Source: Acidobacteriota bacterium | GTDB taxonomy: Bacteria; Actinomycetota; AC-67 | Length of the DNA: 64,000 bases | Assembly (NCBI GenBank): GCA_016208485.1 | Contig: JACQXY010000019.1 | Coordinates: forward strand, 4,505 to 68,504 | Direction of reading: 5' to 3' | Shown: piece after piece, positions 7,954 to 16,203 of the stretch | Numbering within the stretch: the first letter of the stretch is position 1 | Layout: each line of letters opens with the position of its first letter | Translations under genes and position numbers: made by a program | The notes under the pieces: generated by a model | Database searches by the model: none | Seen by the model: only the letters and a program-made list of their open reading frames with translations | What the model was told of the DNA's origin: nothing

Positions 7954-9285
7954 TCAAGTGGTGGGCGGGCGCCGCGTTCGCCACCGGCCCCAGACCCCGG
8001 CCGCGAGCCCGACCGCCCCGAGCCCGGCGAGGATGAACGGCGCCGACGATCCGCGCTTGGGTCCCGAGGGACCCCCCGGCGCGTGGGCCTTGGGGGAGGG
8101 CCGTCCCGGAGAGGCCGTCCGCGGAGAGGGCTCGCCGGGCGGTGGCCCGGCCGGCGGCCCGGCCGGCGGCGGCGGGCTCGCGCTCGGCGCGACCCCGGGC
8201 GCAGACCCCGCGTGACCCGACCGCGCCGGGCGCGGCGAGGCCGAAGGGGACGGCGAGGCCGAGCGATCCGGCCGGGGCAAGCCGGCGACGGCGCGCGCGA
8301 GGTCGAGCCGCCCGTGGCCGTAGTCCGAGTCCGGGCCGGCCGCGCCGAGATCCTTCGCCGTCGCGAGCAGCCGGTCCACCGTCTGCCGGGGGGTGAGGCC
8401 GAGCGACAGGAGCACCGCGGCGGCGCCGGAGACCATCGGCGCCGCCATCGAGGTCCCGGCCAACGTCTCGTAGCCCACCTGATCCCCGCAGGAGTCCTCG
8501 CTCCGCAGGTAGGTCGACCAGATGTCGTCGTCGTCGCACCAGAGCGAGCCGACGCCTCCGGGCGCGGCGATTCCCCACATCGCCTCGCCGACGCCGCTCG
8601 AGTACCTAGCCGCGCGGTCGTCGCGGGTCGTGGCCGTGACGACGAGCGCGTGGTCGTCGGCGTAGCCCGAGGAGAGGATGTAGTCGTTGCCGGCCGCCAC
8701 CACGGGGATCGCCCCGCGCGCCCACGCCTCGTCGAGCGCCGCGCTGAACCCGGAATCGGCGCCGCCGAGGCCCTTCAGCAGATCTGCGAGCGAGAGGTTG
8801 ATCACGCGCGCCCCGTGGTCCACCGCCCACTCGATCCCCCGCACGACATCGGCGGTGTTGCCGGTGCACTCCCCGGTGGAGTCGGCTTTGAGCACGCGCA
8901 CCGGCATGATTCGCGCCCCCGGCGCCACCCCGGCAATCCCAACCCCGTTGCCGGCTACGGCGGCGGCGATCCCGGCGACGTGCGTGCCGTGGCCGCAGTC
9001 GTCCTGCGGCTCTCCGCCCTCGACGAAGTCGTGGCCGGAGGCGAGGTTCGCCTCGAGATCCTCGTGGCCGAGGTCCACGCCGCTATCGACGACCGCGATC
9101 GTCATTCCCCGGCCGGTGGCCTTCTCCCAGGCGCGCGGCGCACCGATCACGTCCAAGGCCCACTGCTTGGCGCGCAGGGGATCCACCGCGGCCCCCGCCG
9201 GGGCCGGCAGGAGCCCACCCACGGCGAGGAAGAGCCCGCAGGACGCGAGCGCTGCCCCGGCGCGGAATCCCTCGCGCGATCGCAC
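7954..9285 (-). CDS. secreted subtilisin-like serine protease, membrane-tethered (mycosin-like layout)
   Basis: A 443-residue S8 peptidase from GTG 9285; the frame stays open upstream, but a longer start would run into the divergent gene's promoter. A signal peptide covers residues 1-33 (ending PAPAGAA). The catalytic triad is visible: Asp67 (AVVDSGVD), His99 (GHGTHVAG) and Ser279 (GTSMAAP), with oxyanion Asn200 (AAGND). A long Pro/Ser-rich linker precedes a C-terminal transmembrane helix (PFILAGLGAVGLAAG) and basic tail, as in mycosins. No type VII secretion genes are nearby, so an ESX link is not supported. Substrate unknown. Confidence 0.85.
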   Translation of the reverse strand: MRSREGFRAGAALASCGLFLAVGGLLPAPAGAAVDPLRAKQWALDVIGAPRAWEKATGRGMTIAVVDSGVDLGHEDLEANLASGHDFVEGGEPQDDCGHGTHVAGIAAAVAGNGVGIAGVAPGARIMPVRVLKADSTGECTGNTADVVRGIEWAVDHGARVINLSLADLLKGLGGADSGFSAALDEAWARGAIPVVAAGNDYILSSGYADDHALVVTATTRDDRAARYSSGVGEAMWGIAAPGGVGSLWCDDDDIWSTYLRSEDSCGDQVGYETLAGTSMAAPMVSGAAAVLLSLGLTPRQTVDRLLATAKDLGAAGPDSDYGHGRLDLARAVAGLPRPDRSASPSPSASPRPARSGHAGSAPGVAPSASPPPPAGPPAGPPPGEPSPRTASPGRPSPKAHAPGGPSGPKRGSSAPFILAGLGAVGLAAGVWGRWRTRRPPTT

Positions 9286-9375
9286 CCGGTCATTGTGGCG
9301 GATCGCGAGCGGGGGCGCTCGGTGGGAGTCCGGACGGGTCTTCGATCCGGACCGCGACATCGGTAGTATTGGGCG

Positions 9376-12069
9376 GTGGCTTACCCCGCGCACCGGGTGG
9401 CGGATGTGGTGCTGCGCGACGGATCCACCGTTCGCGTCCGGCCGGTGCGCGCCTCAGACCAGGAGGCCCTCCACGGTTTCCTCGACGCGCTCTCGGAGGA
9501 GGCGCGCTGGCTCCGGTTCTTCTCCGGCGCGACCGACATGGGCAAGGCCGCGCGCTGGGCCGCCGACGTGGACTACCGGGACCGCTACGGACTGGTCGCG
9601 ACGACCGGCCCCGAGGACCGGATCGTCGCGCACGCCGCATACACGCGCGCCGGGGAGCGCGCGGAGATCTCCTTCGAGGTCGCCGATGACCACCGCGGCC
9701 GGGGAGTCGGCACGATCTTGCTGGCGCACCTCGCCGAGCACGCGGCCGCGAGCGGGATCGCCACCCTCGAGGCCTCCGTGCTGCCGGTGAACCACCGGAT
9801 GATCGAGGTCTTCCGCGAGAGCGGCTTCCCCGTGCAGATGCGCGCGGAGCCGGGGATGATCCACGTCGAGTTCCCCGCGTCGCTCACCCCGGAGGCGCTC
9901 GATCGCTTCGAAGGGCGCGATCGAGCGGCGGCGGTTGCCGCCGTCCGCGGCTTCCTCCACCCGCGCGCCGTCGCGGTGATCGGAGCGTCGCGCGCGCGAG
10001 GCACGATCGGGGGGGAGACCTTCCACAACCTCCTCGCCACGGGGTTCTCCGGGCCGGTGTACCCGGTGAACCCGAAAGCCGGCGTCGTCCAGTCGGTCCT
10101 CGCGTACCCGAGCGTGCGCGACATCCCCGGCCCGGTCGACCTCGCCGTGATCGTCGTGCCTGCGGCCGCGGTCGAGGACATGGCGAGGGAGTGCGCGGAG
10201 AAGGGAGTCCGCGCGCTCGTCGTCATCTCTTCCGGCTTCTCCGAGGTCGGCGGGGAGGGGGCGGCGCGGCAGCGGCGCCTGGTCGAGGTGTGCCGCGAGA
10301 ACGGGATGCGCTTGATCGGCCCGAACTGCTTGGGGATCCTGAACACCGACCCGGAGGTGCGGCTGAACGCCACTTTCGTCCCGGAGTTCCCGCCTCCCGG
10401 GCGGGTCGGGTTCCTGTCGCAGAGCGGCGCGCTCGGGATCGCCGTGATCAACAGCGCCACCGCGCTCGGCATGGGGCTCAGCCAGTTCGTCTCGGCCGGC
10501 AACAAGGCCGACCTGTCCGGCAACGACTTCATCCAGTACTGGGAGGCCGACGAGGGCACCGGCCTCATCCTGCTGTACCTCGAGTCCTTCGGGAACCCAC
10601 GCAAGTTCGCGCGCATCGCCCGGAGGGTGTCGCGGGCCAAGCCGATCGTCGCGGTGAAGAGCGGCCGCTCGGCGGCCGGCGCGCGCGCGACCTCCTCGCA
10701 CACAGGAGCGATGCTTGCGGCTTCCGACGTCACGGTGGACGCTCTGTTCCGCCAGACCGGCGCGATCCGCACAGACACTCTCGCGGAGATGTTCGATGTC
10801 GCCGCGCTGCTCGCCAACCAGCCGCTGCCCCCCGGCAACCGCGTGGCGATCGTGACCAACGCCGGCGGCCCCGCGATCCTGTGCGCGGACGCCTGCGAGT
10901 CGAACGGCCTCTCGGTGCCGCCCTTGCCGGAGGAGGCGCGCGCGCGGCTTCGCTCGTTCCTGCCGCCCGAGGCGTCGACCGGCAATCCGGTGGACATGAT
11001 CGCCTCCGCGCCGGCCGAGGGCTACCGCCGCGCGATCGCCGCGGTCGCCGCGTGCGAGGAGATCGACGCGATCATCGCGATCTTCATCCCGCCGCTCGTC
11101 ACCCGCGGCGAGGACGTCGCCCGCGAGATCCGCGCCGCCGCCGACGAGCTGCCGCGGGCGATCCCGGTGCTCGCGGTGATGATGTCGGCCGGCGGCGCCG
11201 GGGACGTCCTTCGGGCCGGGCGCTCCCCGATTCCCTCGTATTCCTTCCCCGAGGACGCCGCGAGGGCGCTCTCGCGGGCGGCGCGGCACGCCGACTGGCG
11301 CCGCAGGCCCGAGGGAGGCGTCCGGTCTTTCGCCGATGCGCGGCGGGGCGAGGCCGCGGCGGTGATCGCGGCCGGCGAGGGCACCCGCTGGCTCGGACCC
11401 GACGAGGTCGCGACCCTGCTCTCCTGCTACGGAGTGCCGCTCGTCGAGTGGCGCCTCGCGGCCTACGCCGCGGAGGCGGGGCGCGCCGCGCGCGCCCTCG
11501 GCGGGCCGGTGGCGCTCAAGGGGGTCGCGCCGTCGCTCGTGCACAAGACCGAGGCTGGGGGCGTTCGCCTGGGCCTGCGCGGCGCCGCCACCGTGTCGCG
11601 CGCGGCCGCCGAGATCGGCGAGCAGGTCGAGCGCGCGGGGCACCGGGTCGAGCGGTTCCTGGTCCAGCGGATGGCTCCTCCGGGGGTGGAAATGTTCGTC
11701 GGCATGGTGCACGACCCGGTATTCGGCCCCGTGGTCGCCTGCGGCGCGGGGGGCACCGCCGTCGAGCTGCTGCACGATGTGGCGGTGCGGATCACCCCTC
11801 TGACAGACCTCGACGCCTCCGAGATGATCCACTCGCTCGCGACCTTCCCGTTGCTCGACGGCTACCGCGGCGCGCCTCGGGCCGACGTCGCGGCCCTCGA
11901 GGAGATCCTGGCGCGGGTGAGCGCGCTTGTGGAGGAGCACGCCGAGATCGCCGAGATGGACCTCAACCCGGTGATCGTGCTTCCGGACGGCGCCTGCGTG
12001 GTGGACGCGCGCGTGCGCGTGGACCTCGCGCGCCGCGATTCCCCGGTGACCGCGCGCCTGCCCGGGTAG
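9376..12069 (+). CDS. GNAT acetyltransferase fused to ADP-forming acyl-CoA synthetase (Pat-like)
   Basis: An 897-residue fusion. Residues ~10-165 are a GNAT domain (DDHRGRGVGTILLAHLAEHA). From ~195 follow the CoA-binding, ligase and ATP-grasp domains of NDP-forming acyl-CoA synthetase, with GASRARGTIGG, IGPNCLGI, the phospho-His loop SSHTGAM, GGPAILCADACE and KTEAGGVRLGL. Such proteins are protein-lysine acetyltransferases that often control acetyl-CoA synthetase. If the ligase is active it would make acyl-CoA with ATP. The GNAT domain is N-terminal, the reverse of enterobacterial Pat. Start GTG 9376: TAGTAT at 9364-9369 ends 6 nt before it, so the mRNA may be leaderless. Confidence 0.9.
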   Translation: MAYPAHRVADVVLRDGSTVRVRPVRASDQEALHGFLDALSEEARWLRFFSGATDMGKAARWAADVDYRDRYGLVATTGPEDRIVAHAAYTRAGERAEISFEVADDHRGRGVGTILLAHLAEHAAASGIATLEASVLPVNHRMIEVFRESGFPVQMRAEPGMIHVEFPASLTPEALDRFEGRDRAAAVAAVRGFLHPRAVAVIGASRARGTIGGETFHNLLATGFSGPVYPVNPKAGVVQSVLAYPSVRDIPGPVDLAVIVVPAAAVEDMARECAEKGVRALVVISSGFSEVGGEGAARQRRLVEVCRENGMRLIGPNCLGILNTDPEVRLNATFVPEFPPPGRVGFLSQSGALGIAVINSATALGMGLSQFVSAGNKADLSGNDFIQYWEADEGTGLILLYLESFGNPRKFARIARRVSRAKPIVAVKSGRSAAGARATSSHTGAMLAASDVTVDALFRQTGAIRTDTLAEMFDVAALLANQPLPPGNRVAIVTNAGGPAILCADACESNGLSVPPLPEEARARLRSFLPPEASTGNPVDMIASAPAEGYRRAIAAVAACEEIDAIIAIFIPPLVTRGEDVAREIRAAADELPRAIPVLAVMMSAGGAGDVLRAGRSPIPSYSFPEDAARALSRAARHADWRRRPEGGVRSFADARRGEAAAVIAAGEGTRWLGPDEVATLLSCYGVPLVEWRLAAYAAEAGRAARALGGPVALKGVAPSLVHKTEAGGVRLGLRGAATVSRAAAEIGEQVERAGHRVERFLVQRMAPPGVEMFVGMVHDPVFGPVVACGAGGTAVELLHDVAVRITPLTDLDASEMIHSLATFPLLDGYRGAPRADVAALEEILARVSALVEEHAEIAEMDLNPVIVLPDGACVVDARVRVDLARRDSPVTARLPG

Positions 12070-12085
12070 CCGCCCGCTCGGGCGG
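12070..12085. terminator. GC hairpin between convergent genes
   Basis: CCGCCCG-CT-CGGGCGG begins right after the stop of the acyl-CoA synthetase gene and just before the end of the convergent PIN gene. There is no U-tract, so it may act as a bidirectional barrier rather than a textbook intrinsic terminator. Confidence 0.35.
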
Positions 12086-12092
12086 GCGCGAG

Positions 12093-12536
12093 TCAGCCGT
12101 CCGTGGCGGCGAGGGGGTTGCGCACGTCCAGCGACGGGAAGCGGCTGAAGTCCCGGTCGGCGGTCCACAGCTCCCGGACACCGTGTAGAGCGCAGAGCGC
12201 CGCGATGCGCGCATCGTGGACGCGCGGGCCGATGACCCTGGCCGAGAGCGCCAGCCGGCGCAGCGCCTCCCAGTATCCGGCGGTCTCGCTCAGCAGCGCG
12301 AGCGACGGCGATCCGAGCCAGGCGTCGATCTGGGCGATCGCGCGCTCGGGCTTCGTCGGCGGGTCGTAGACGCGCGGGTGGGTCACGATCGCGTGGAACT
12401 CGTGCAGGCACGGCCACGGGATCGCCCAGGTGCCGCTCCCTTCGGCGAGGCGGCGTACGGCGCTCTCGGCGACCTCGTGGAACTCCGCGTCGCGGCGGTG
12501 CGCGTACACCAGGATGTTCGTATCGACGGCGATCAA
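12093..12536 (-). CDS. PIN-domain toxin (VapC type)
   Basis: A 147-residue PIN ribonuclease. Acidic metal-binding residues are in place: VDTNILVY (Asp5), LHEFHAIV (Glu), HDARIAALC (Asp) and TADRDFSRFP (Asp). The start is TTG 12536, overlapping the antitoxin stop as TTGA, which also fixes the frame. VapC toxins cleave tRNA or rRNA. It is convergent with the acyl-CoA synthetase gene. Confidence 0.88.
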   Translation of the reverse strand: MIAVDTNILVYAHRRDAEFHEVAESAVRRLAEGSGTWAIPWPCLHEFHAIVTHPRVYDPPTKPERAIAQIDAWLGSPSLALLSETAGYWEALRRLALSARVIGPRVHDARIAALCALHGVRELWTADRDFSRFPSLDVRNPLAATDG

Positions 12537-12781
12537 CCGCCACGCCCCTCGTAGGCGGCGCGGCGGATCTCCGCCCAGTCGGCGTCCTGGTACTCGGGGC
12601 GAAGACCCTTGCCGCCGACGCTGCGGTCGGGCAGCACGAAGGCGCGCCCGCTTTCCCGGTGCTCGGCCAGCACGCGGCGCAGCCCGGTCTCGACGAGGGC
12701 GCGCAGCGTCGTGCCGGCGCGTGCGGCCAGCTCCTTCGCCGCTTCCAGGAGCGGCGCGGAGATCTCGACGGTCGTCTTCAT
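12533..12781 (-). CDS. VapB-type antitoxin (ribbon-helix-helix)
   Basis: An 82-residue antitoxin beginning MKTTVEISAPLLEAAKELAA, the typical RHH start (TTVEIS then ALVETGLRRVL). Its C-terminus (YQDADWAEIRRAAYEGRG) is the kind that inserts into a PIN active site. It overlaps the PIN gene by 4 bp. ATG 12781 follows an AT-rich stretch (AGAATATTGC on the minus strand) with little Shine-Dalgarno, so a short or absent leader is possible. Confidence 0.85.
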   Translation of the reverse strand: MKTTVEISAPLLEAAKELAARAGTTLRALVETGLRRVLAEHRESGRAFVLPDRSVGGKGLRPEYQDADWAEIRRAAYEGRGG

Positions 12782-12878
12782 AAGGGTAGCAATATTCTAG
12801 TACCTGGCTCCCCATAGAGCCAGCCGCGATCTCCGTTCCTCCCCGCCCGCTCCCCCCAGCCGACGGAGGGCGGCGGCC

Positions 12879-13358
12879 TCACTCCGCCGGGGAGCCGGCG
12901 ACCGCCGTGTCGAGCCCGAGCTCGTGGGCGACGCGGTCGAGGAGCCCCTTCACGCTCGCCTCGGCGAGGCGGTGCAGCAGCGTGCGGTCGACGGCGCGCC
13001 CGATCGCGCCGAGCGGCGGCCGGTAGGAGCCGCGGAGCGAGATCTGGGTGAGGTCGGGGCCGAGCGCGGCCACGACGAGGTCGGCCTCCATCCGGGGGAA
13101 CAGCCCGGGGGTCCCGGTCGCCTCCCACGTGAGGGGCACGGTCGTCTCGACGGTTCCGCGCCGAGGGGCACCGGCCTCCATCCGGATCGCCTTGGCGATC
13201 AGGCGGCGCTCGCCGCCGACGCCGATCCGCGCGCGGATCGCCTCGCCCTCGCGGTAGGCCGCCGCGGCCCAGCCATCGAGGCTGCCGAGGGCGTCGAGAA
13301 GCCCGCGCTCGACGGTCTCGAACGGTTGGCTCAGATGCACGTAGTAGTAGACGAACAT
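12879..13358 (-). CDS. hypothetical protein, possibly SRPBCC-like
   Basis: A 159-residue protein with no signal peptide or TM helix. It starts MFVYYYVHLSQPFETVERGL and contains a beta-rich middle (VPLTWEATGTPGLFPRMEAD, LTQISLRGSY) and a long C-terminal helix (RTLLHRLAEASVKGLLDRVA). That order, beta sheet then long helix, resembles START/SRPBCC hydrophobic-ligand binding folds. No catalytic residues can be named. Stand-alone gene. Confidence 0.65.
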   Translation of the reverse strand: MFVYYYVHLSQPFETVERGLLDALGSLDGWAAAAYREGEAIRARIGVGGERRLIAKAIRMEAGAPRRGTVETTVPLTWEATGTPGLFPRMEADLVVAALGPDLTQISLRGSYRPPLGAIGRAVDRTLLHRLAEASVKGLLDRVAHELGLDTAVAGSPAE

Positions 13359-13593
13359 GCGCGCCGTCCCCGGCTCACCGTGACCCCACGGGGGGATCCT
13401 CTCCCCGGCCGCCGCCCGCCGACAGGGCAGGAAGTCCCGGCAACCTGGGGCCGATCCGCTCCATCCAGATCGGAAGGCTCCCCAATCTCCGGGGGGGTCG
13501 AGAGACCTGCACGGGTGGAGGCGTTCGTCCGGGGCCGTCCGAAGGCGAAGGCTCTAGGGTGAGGCGAGCACGCTGTCGGAGGGGGTGGATGGA

Positions 13594-14106
13594 TTGGGCT
13601 TGACCGATCGCGAGTTCTGGACCGTGGTCCACGGCATGGGGCTCGGCACGCTCTTCCTGCTCGCCTTCGCCGGGGGGTTCGCCGGTCTGTGGAGCCTGAA
13701 ACCGGCGCTCGTGACCGGCGCCGGGGTCGCCGAGCGAATCCGCCGGCTGAGGGTCGGCGTCTGGACGATGACCGTGGTGGCTTGGGGCACCGTCATCACC
13801 GGGACCTACATCGTCTACCCGTGGTACCGGGACAAGGCTCCGACGAGCCCGAGGTCCCTGCTGCTCGCCAACCCGGACACCGCGCTGTGGCACGGATTCG
13901 GGATGGAGTGGAAGGAGCACGTGGCTTGGATCTCCCCGATGCTCGCCACGGCAGTGGCCGTGATCGTGGGCCGCTACGGGTCCCGGCTCGTGCGCGAGCA
14001 GCGAATGCGCAAGCTCGCGTTGGCGCTGTTCTGCGGCGCCTTCATTGCCGCGGCGGTCGCCGGGCTGTTCGGCGCGTTTCTGAACAAGGCCGCGCCGATC
14101 CGATAG
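13594..14106 (+). CDS. four-TM membrane protein, first gene of a small membrane cassette
   Basis: About 170 residues with four hydrophobic helices: residues ~12-36 (VVHGMGLGTLFLLAFAGGF), ~55-75, ~105-125 (HVAWISPMLATAVAVIVGRY) and ~138-160. Conserved-looking His residues occur in or near helices 1 and 3 (VVHGMG, KEHVAW), suggestive of heme or metal binding but unproven. Start choice: TTG 13594 lies 8 nt after GAGGGGG; the in-frame GTG 13585 is too close to that site. Followed by two more membrane genes with short gaps, so probably one operon. Family not recognised. Confidence 0.7.
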   Translation: MGLTDREFWTVVHGMGLGTLFLLAFAGGFAGLWSLKPALVTGAGVAERIRRLRVGVWTMTVVAWGTVITGTYIVYPWYRDKAPTSPRSLLLANPDTALWHGFGMEWKEHVAWISPMLATAVAVIVGRYGSRLVREQRMRKLALALFCGAFIAAAVAGLFGAFLNKAAPIR

Positions 14107-14115
14107 GGGGTGCAG

Positions 14116-14478
14116 ATGAGCGCAGAGATGAGGCCCGTCGCCGATCGTGAGCCCGCCCCCGAGCTGCCGAACGGCCCGGCGATGGCGGCCGTCGTCGCGG
14201 CGGCCGCCGGCACGTTCGTCCTGGGGCTTTTCACCACGCTCGCGGAGGCCTCGGAGTCCTTGGCGGAGTGGTTGAAGTGGAGCCGGCCCGTCGGCCCCCT
14301 CGCCGGCAAGATCGGCCTCGGCCTCGCCGCGTGGGCGGGAACCTGGATCGCGCTCGGCTTCGTTTGGCGGCGGCGTGAGATCGACTTTCGCAGGCCGGTG
14401 ATCCTGTCGGCGGTGCTGATCGGCCTGGGCGTGCTGGGGACGTTTCCCACGTTCTTCGAGCGGTTCGCAGCGGGATAA
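14116..14478 (+). CDS. three-TM membrane protein, second gene of the cassette
   Basis: A 120-residue protein with three hydrophobic segments (AAVVAAAAGTFVLGLFTTLA, IGLGLAAWAGTWIALGFVW, VILSAVLIGLGVLGTFPTFF). The start ATG 14116 has AGGGGG upstream. A GTG two codons earlier is also possible. It lies 9 bp after the first membrane gene, and GGGGGA plus the next small gene follow at once. Probably a subunit of the same membrane complex. No family recognised. Confidence 0.65.
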   Translation: MSAEMRPVADREPAPELPNGPAMAAVVAAAAGTFVLGLFTTLAEASESLAEWLKWSRPVGPLAGKIGLGLAAWAGTWIALGFVWRRREIDFRRPVILSAVLIGLGVLGTFPTFFERFAAG

Positions 14479-14490
14479 GGGGGACCGGCC

Positions 14491-14610
14491 GTGCTCGCGT
14501 TCGTCATAGCCAGGGAGATCCCGGCCTGGGTTCTGGCGCCCTTCGTGATCGTGCTGGCCGGCGTGCTCGGCTGGGCGGTGAGGTGGGTCCTGCGGGTCGA
14601 GGACCGCTGA
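14491..14610 (+). CDS. 39-residue single-TM protein, third gene of the cassette
   Basis: A short frame GTG 14491 to TGA 14610, preceded by AAGGGGGA at 6 nt spacing, encodes an N-terminal amphipathic piece and one long hydrophobic helix (AWVLAPFVIVLAGVLGWAV). It ends in a charged RWVLRVEDR tail. The good ribosome-binding site, 12-bp spacing after the preceding gene and membrane character support a real small subunit. Confidence 0.6.
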   Translation: MLAFVIAREIPAWVLAPFVIVLAGVLGWAVRWVLRVEDR

Positions 14611-14696
14611 CCGGTCCCGAGGGCCGCCGAAGATCGAGGGACCTCCGGCCCTGGACCGGGCCCGGGGATCCGGGCATAGTGGGGGCGGAGGCTTTC

Positions 14697-15134
14697 ATGA
14701 CGCCTGACCGGCGTGGCGCGCTGATCGTCGAGGCCGACCCGGTCGCCCGGAAGCGGATTGGGTCCTGGATCGGCCAGGCGTGCTCCGAGGTCCTGGAGTG
14801 CCCGGGACCGTGCGCGCCGGACTACGGTTGTATCGGAGTGCGGGAGGGGTCCTGCCCGCTTTCCGTCGGCGCCGATCTCGTGGTCCTCAGCCTCCGACTC
14901 GCGAGCGACGTGCTCCAGCGCGGCACGCCCGGGTGGCAGATCCTCCTTCACTACGTCTCGACCGGCAAGCGCGTCGTCGCCCTGCTCGGTGAGGACGACC
15001 CGGTCCGTCCTCTCCCGGACGAGCAGGTCGTGGTGATCGCGCGGCCTCCGGGGCGCCGCGCGCTCGTCGGCGCCGCGCGCGCGCTCCTCGGGGATCCCGT
15101 CCGGCGGGAAGGCTCGCGGCGCGCCGGGGATTGA
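14697..15134 (+). CDS. degenerate receiver-like cytosolic protein
   Basis: A 145-residue protein from ATG 14697 (GGAGG 5 nt upstream). It opens ALIVEADPVARKRIGSWIG, like a response-regulator receiver with the acidic pair changed (EADP). It has LVVLSLRLASD where the phospho-Asp strand would be, and VSTGKRVVALL where the conserved Thr/Ala strand falls. A Cys-rich insert (CPGPCAPDYGC) occupies residues ~38-48. No output domain. It looks like a non-phosphorylatable receiver fold that might bind metal or a partner. Confidence 0.6.
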   Translation: MTPDRRGALIVEADPVARKRIGSWIGQACSEVLECPGPCAPDYGCIGVREGSCPLSVGADLVVLSLRLASDVLQRGTPGWQILLHYVSTGKRVVALLGEDDPVRPLPDEQVVVIARPPGRRALVGAARALLGDPVRREGSRRAGD

Positions 15135-15229
15135 GGGGGCGCGCCGGTGTAGAGTGGCCTCGAGGGCTTCCGGCGGACGCGGCCGCGGCCGTGGACGCCG
15201 GGATCTCGATCACGGGGAGGAGGTGCCCG

Positions 15230-15715
15230 TTGTCCACAGTCACGGAGACCCTCGAGAAGCGCCGGGTCCCCTTCGAATGCCTCCGGCACGACCGCTCCTT
15301 CACGACCATCGAGGAGGCGCGGGCGCTCGGCATCACGGCCGACGAGGTCGTGAAGACCATCGTTCTCGACACGGCGTCGGGCCACGCGCTCGCGGTGGTT
15401 CCCGGATCGCGCCGGCTCGACATGAAGCGGATGCGCGAAGCCGTGGGGGACGCCCGCGCCCACCTCGCGTCCGAGGACGAGCTGCGCCGCGACTTCCCGG
15501 GCTACGAGCTGGGGGCGCTGCCGCCGCTCGGCTCGCTCTTGTCGGCGCCGGTGTACGTCGACCCGGCGGTGATGGGCCACGACACGGTGGTGTTCGCCTC
15601 GGGAAGCCAGCAGGAGTCGGTGCGGGTTCGAACGGCCGATCTCTTCCGCGACGAACCGGTGAAGCTCGCAGTGCTCACCCGGGCCCGCGGGGAGGAGCCT
15701 GAAGAGGCCGGGTAG
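15230..15715 (+). CDS. YbaK/EbsC-family aminoacyl-tRNA deacylase
   Basis: A 161-residue protein of the YbaK/ProRS-INS editing family, which hydrolyses mischarged aminoacyl-tRNA (Cys-tRNAPro or similar). Family signatures include FECLRHDRSFTTIEEARALG, DEVVKTIVLDT, RRLDMKRMREAVG, and GALPPLGSLLSAPVYVDPAV. The start TTG 15230 has GGGGAGGAGG 6 nt upstream; the frame stays open further upstream but lacks family similarity. Cytosolic, free-standing editor. Confidence 0.88.
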   Translation: MSTVTETLEKRRVPFECLRHDRSFTTIEEARALGITADEVVKTIVLDTASGHALAVVPGSRRLDMKRMREAVGDARAHLASEDELRRDFPGYELGALPPLGSLLSAPVYVDPAVMGHDTVVFASGSQQESVRVRTADLFRDEPVKLAVLTRARGEEPEEAG

Positions 15716-15741
15716 CGCCGCCGGCCACCGGTGACGGCGAG

Positions 15742-16194
15742 ATGGCTCGAAAGATGGCGGCGGCGGGCGCGAGCGAGACGAGCGGCCCCGGACTCCCGGG
15801 CGCGCGCGATCGCCGCCGGCTGGTGGTGCTCGTCGGCCAGGACGTCCCCGAGCGGGGCGAGGTGGCTCGCGAGCTGATCGGCCGGGGGCTTGCCGTCGTC
15901 ATCTGCGGGGGGCCGTCGTCGGACCCCGAGTCGTGCGCGATCCTCCGGGACGAGAGCTGCGCGATCGTCGACTCGGTGGACGCGGCGGTGATCCTGCCCT
16001 ACCCCGGCCACGCGCGAGGGACCGCCGCGGGGCTGGTGCTCTGCGCGCGGTCGGCCCGGGCGGTGGTCGTGGCGGGGCACGTGAGACTCGATCCGGCGCC
16101 GGCGACCGCTGTGCGCACCGAAACCACCGACCCCTATGCGGTCGGCGAGGCGGTCGAGCGAGTCCTGCGGGAGATCGAGCGCCGGGGACGTTGA
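15742..16194 (+). CDS. hypothetical Rossmann-like protein
   Basis: A 150-residue protein following the YbaK-like gene after 26 bp, so possibly co-transcribed. It contains alternating strands and turns (RRLVVLVGQDVPERGEVARE, LAVVICGGPSS, AAVILPYPGH, RAVVVAGH) consistent with a small alpha/beta nucleotide- or sugar-binding fold. Two Cys residues flank an ILRDES segment. No family can be named. Confidence 0.5.
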   Translation: MARKMAAAGASETSGPGLPGARDRRRLVVLVGQDVPERGEVARELIGRGLAVVICGGPSSDPESCAILRDESCAIVDSVDAAVILPYPGHARGTAAGLVLCARSARAVVVAGHVRLDPAPATAVRTETTDPYAVGEAVERVLREIERRGR

Positions 16195-16203
16195 GGCGCC
16201 TTC

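Noticed and set aside
7954-9285. Mycosin of a type VII secretion system
   Set aside because: Architecture fits, but no EccB/C/D/E or WXG100 genes occur nearby, so only a subtilase is claimed.
9454-12543. Very long minus-strand frame (1029 codons) opposite the acyl-CoA synthetase gene
   Set aside because: It is antisense to a gene with clear motifs; its composition (Arg/Pro/Gly/His-rich) is typical of a shadow frame in GC-rich DNA and no domain is recognisable.
15620-15650. GGTTCGAA-like stretch resembling a tRNA T-arm
   Set aside because: It lies inside the YbaK-like coding region and no acceptor or anticodon stem pairs around it.
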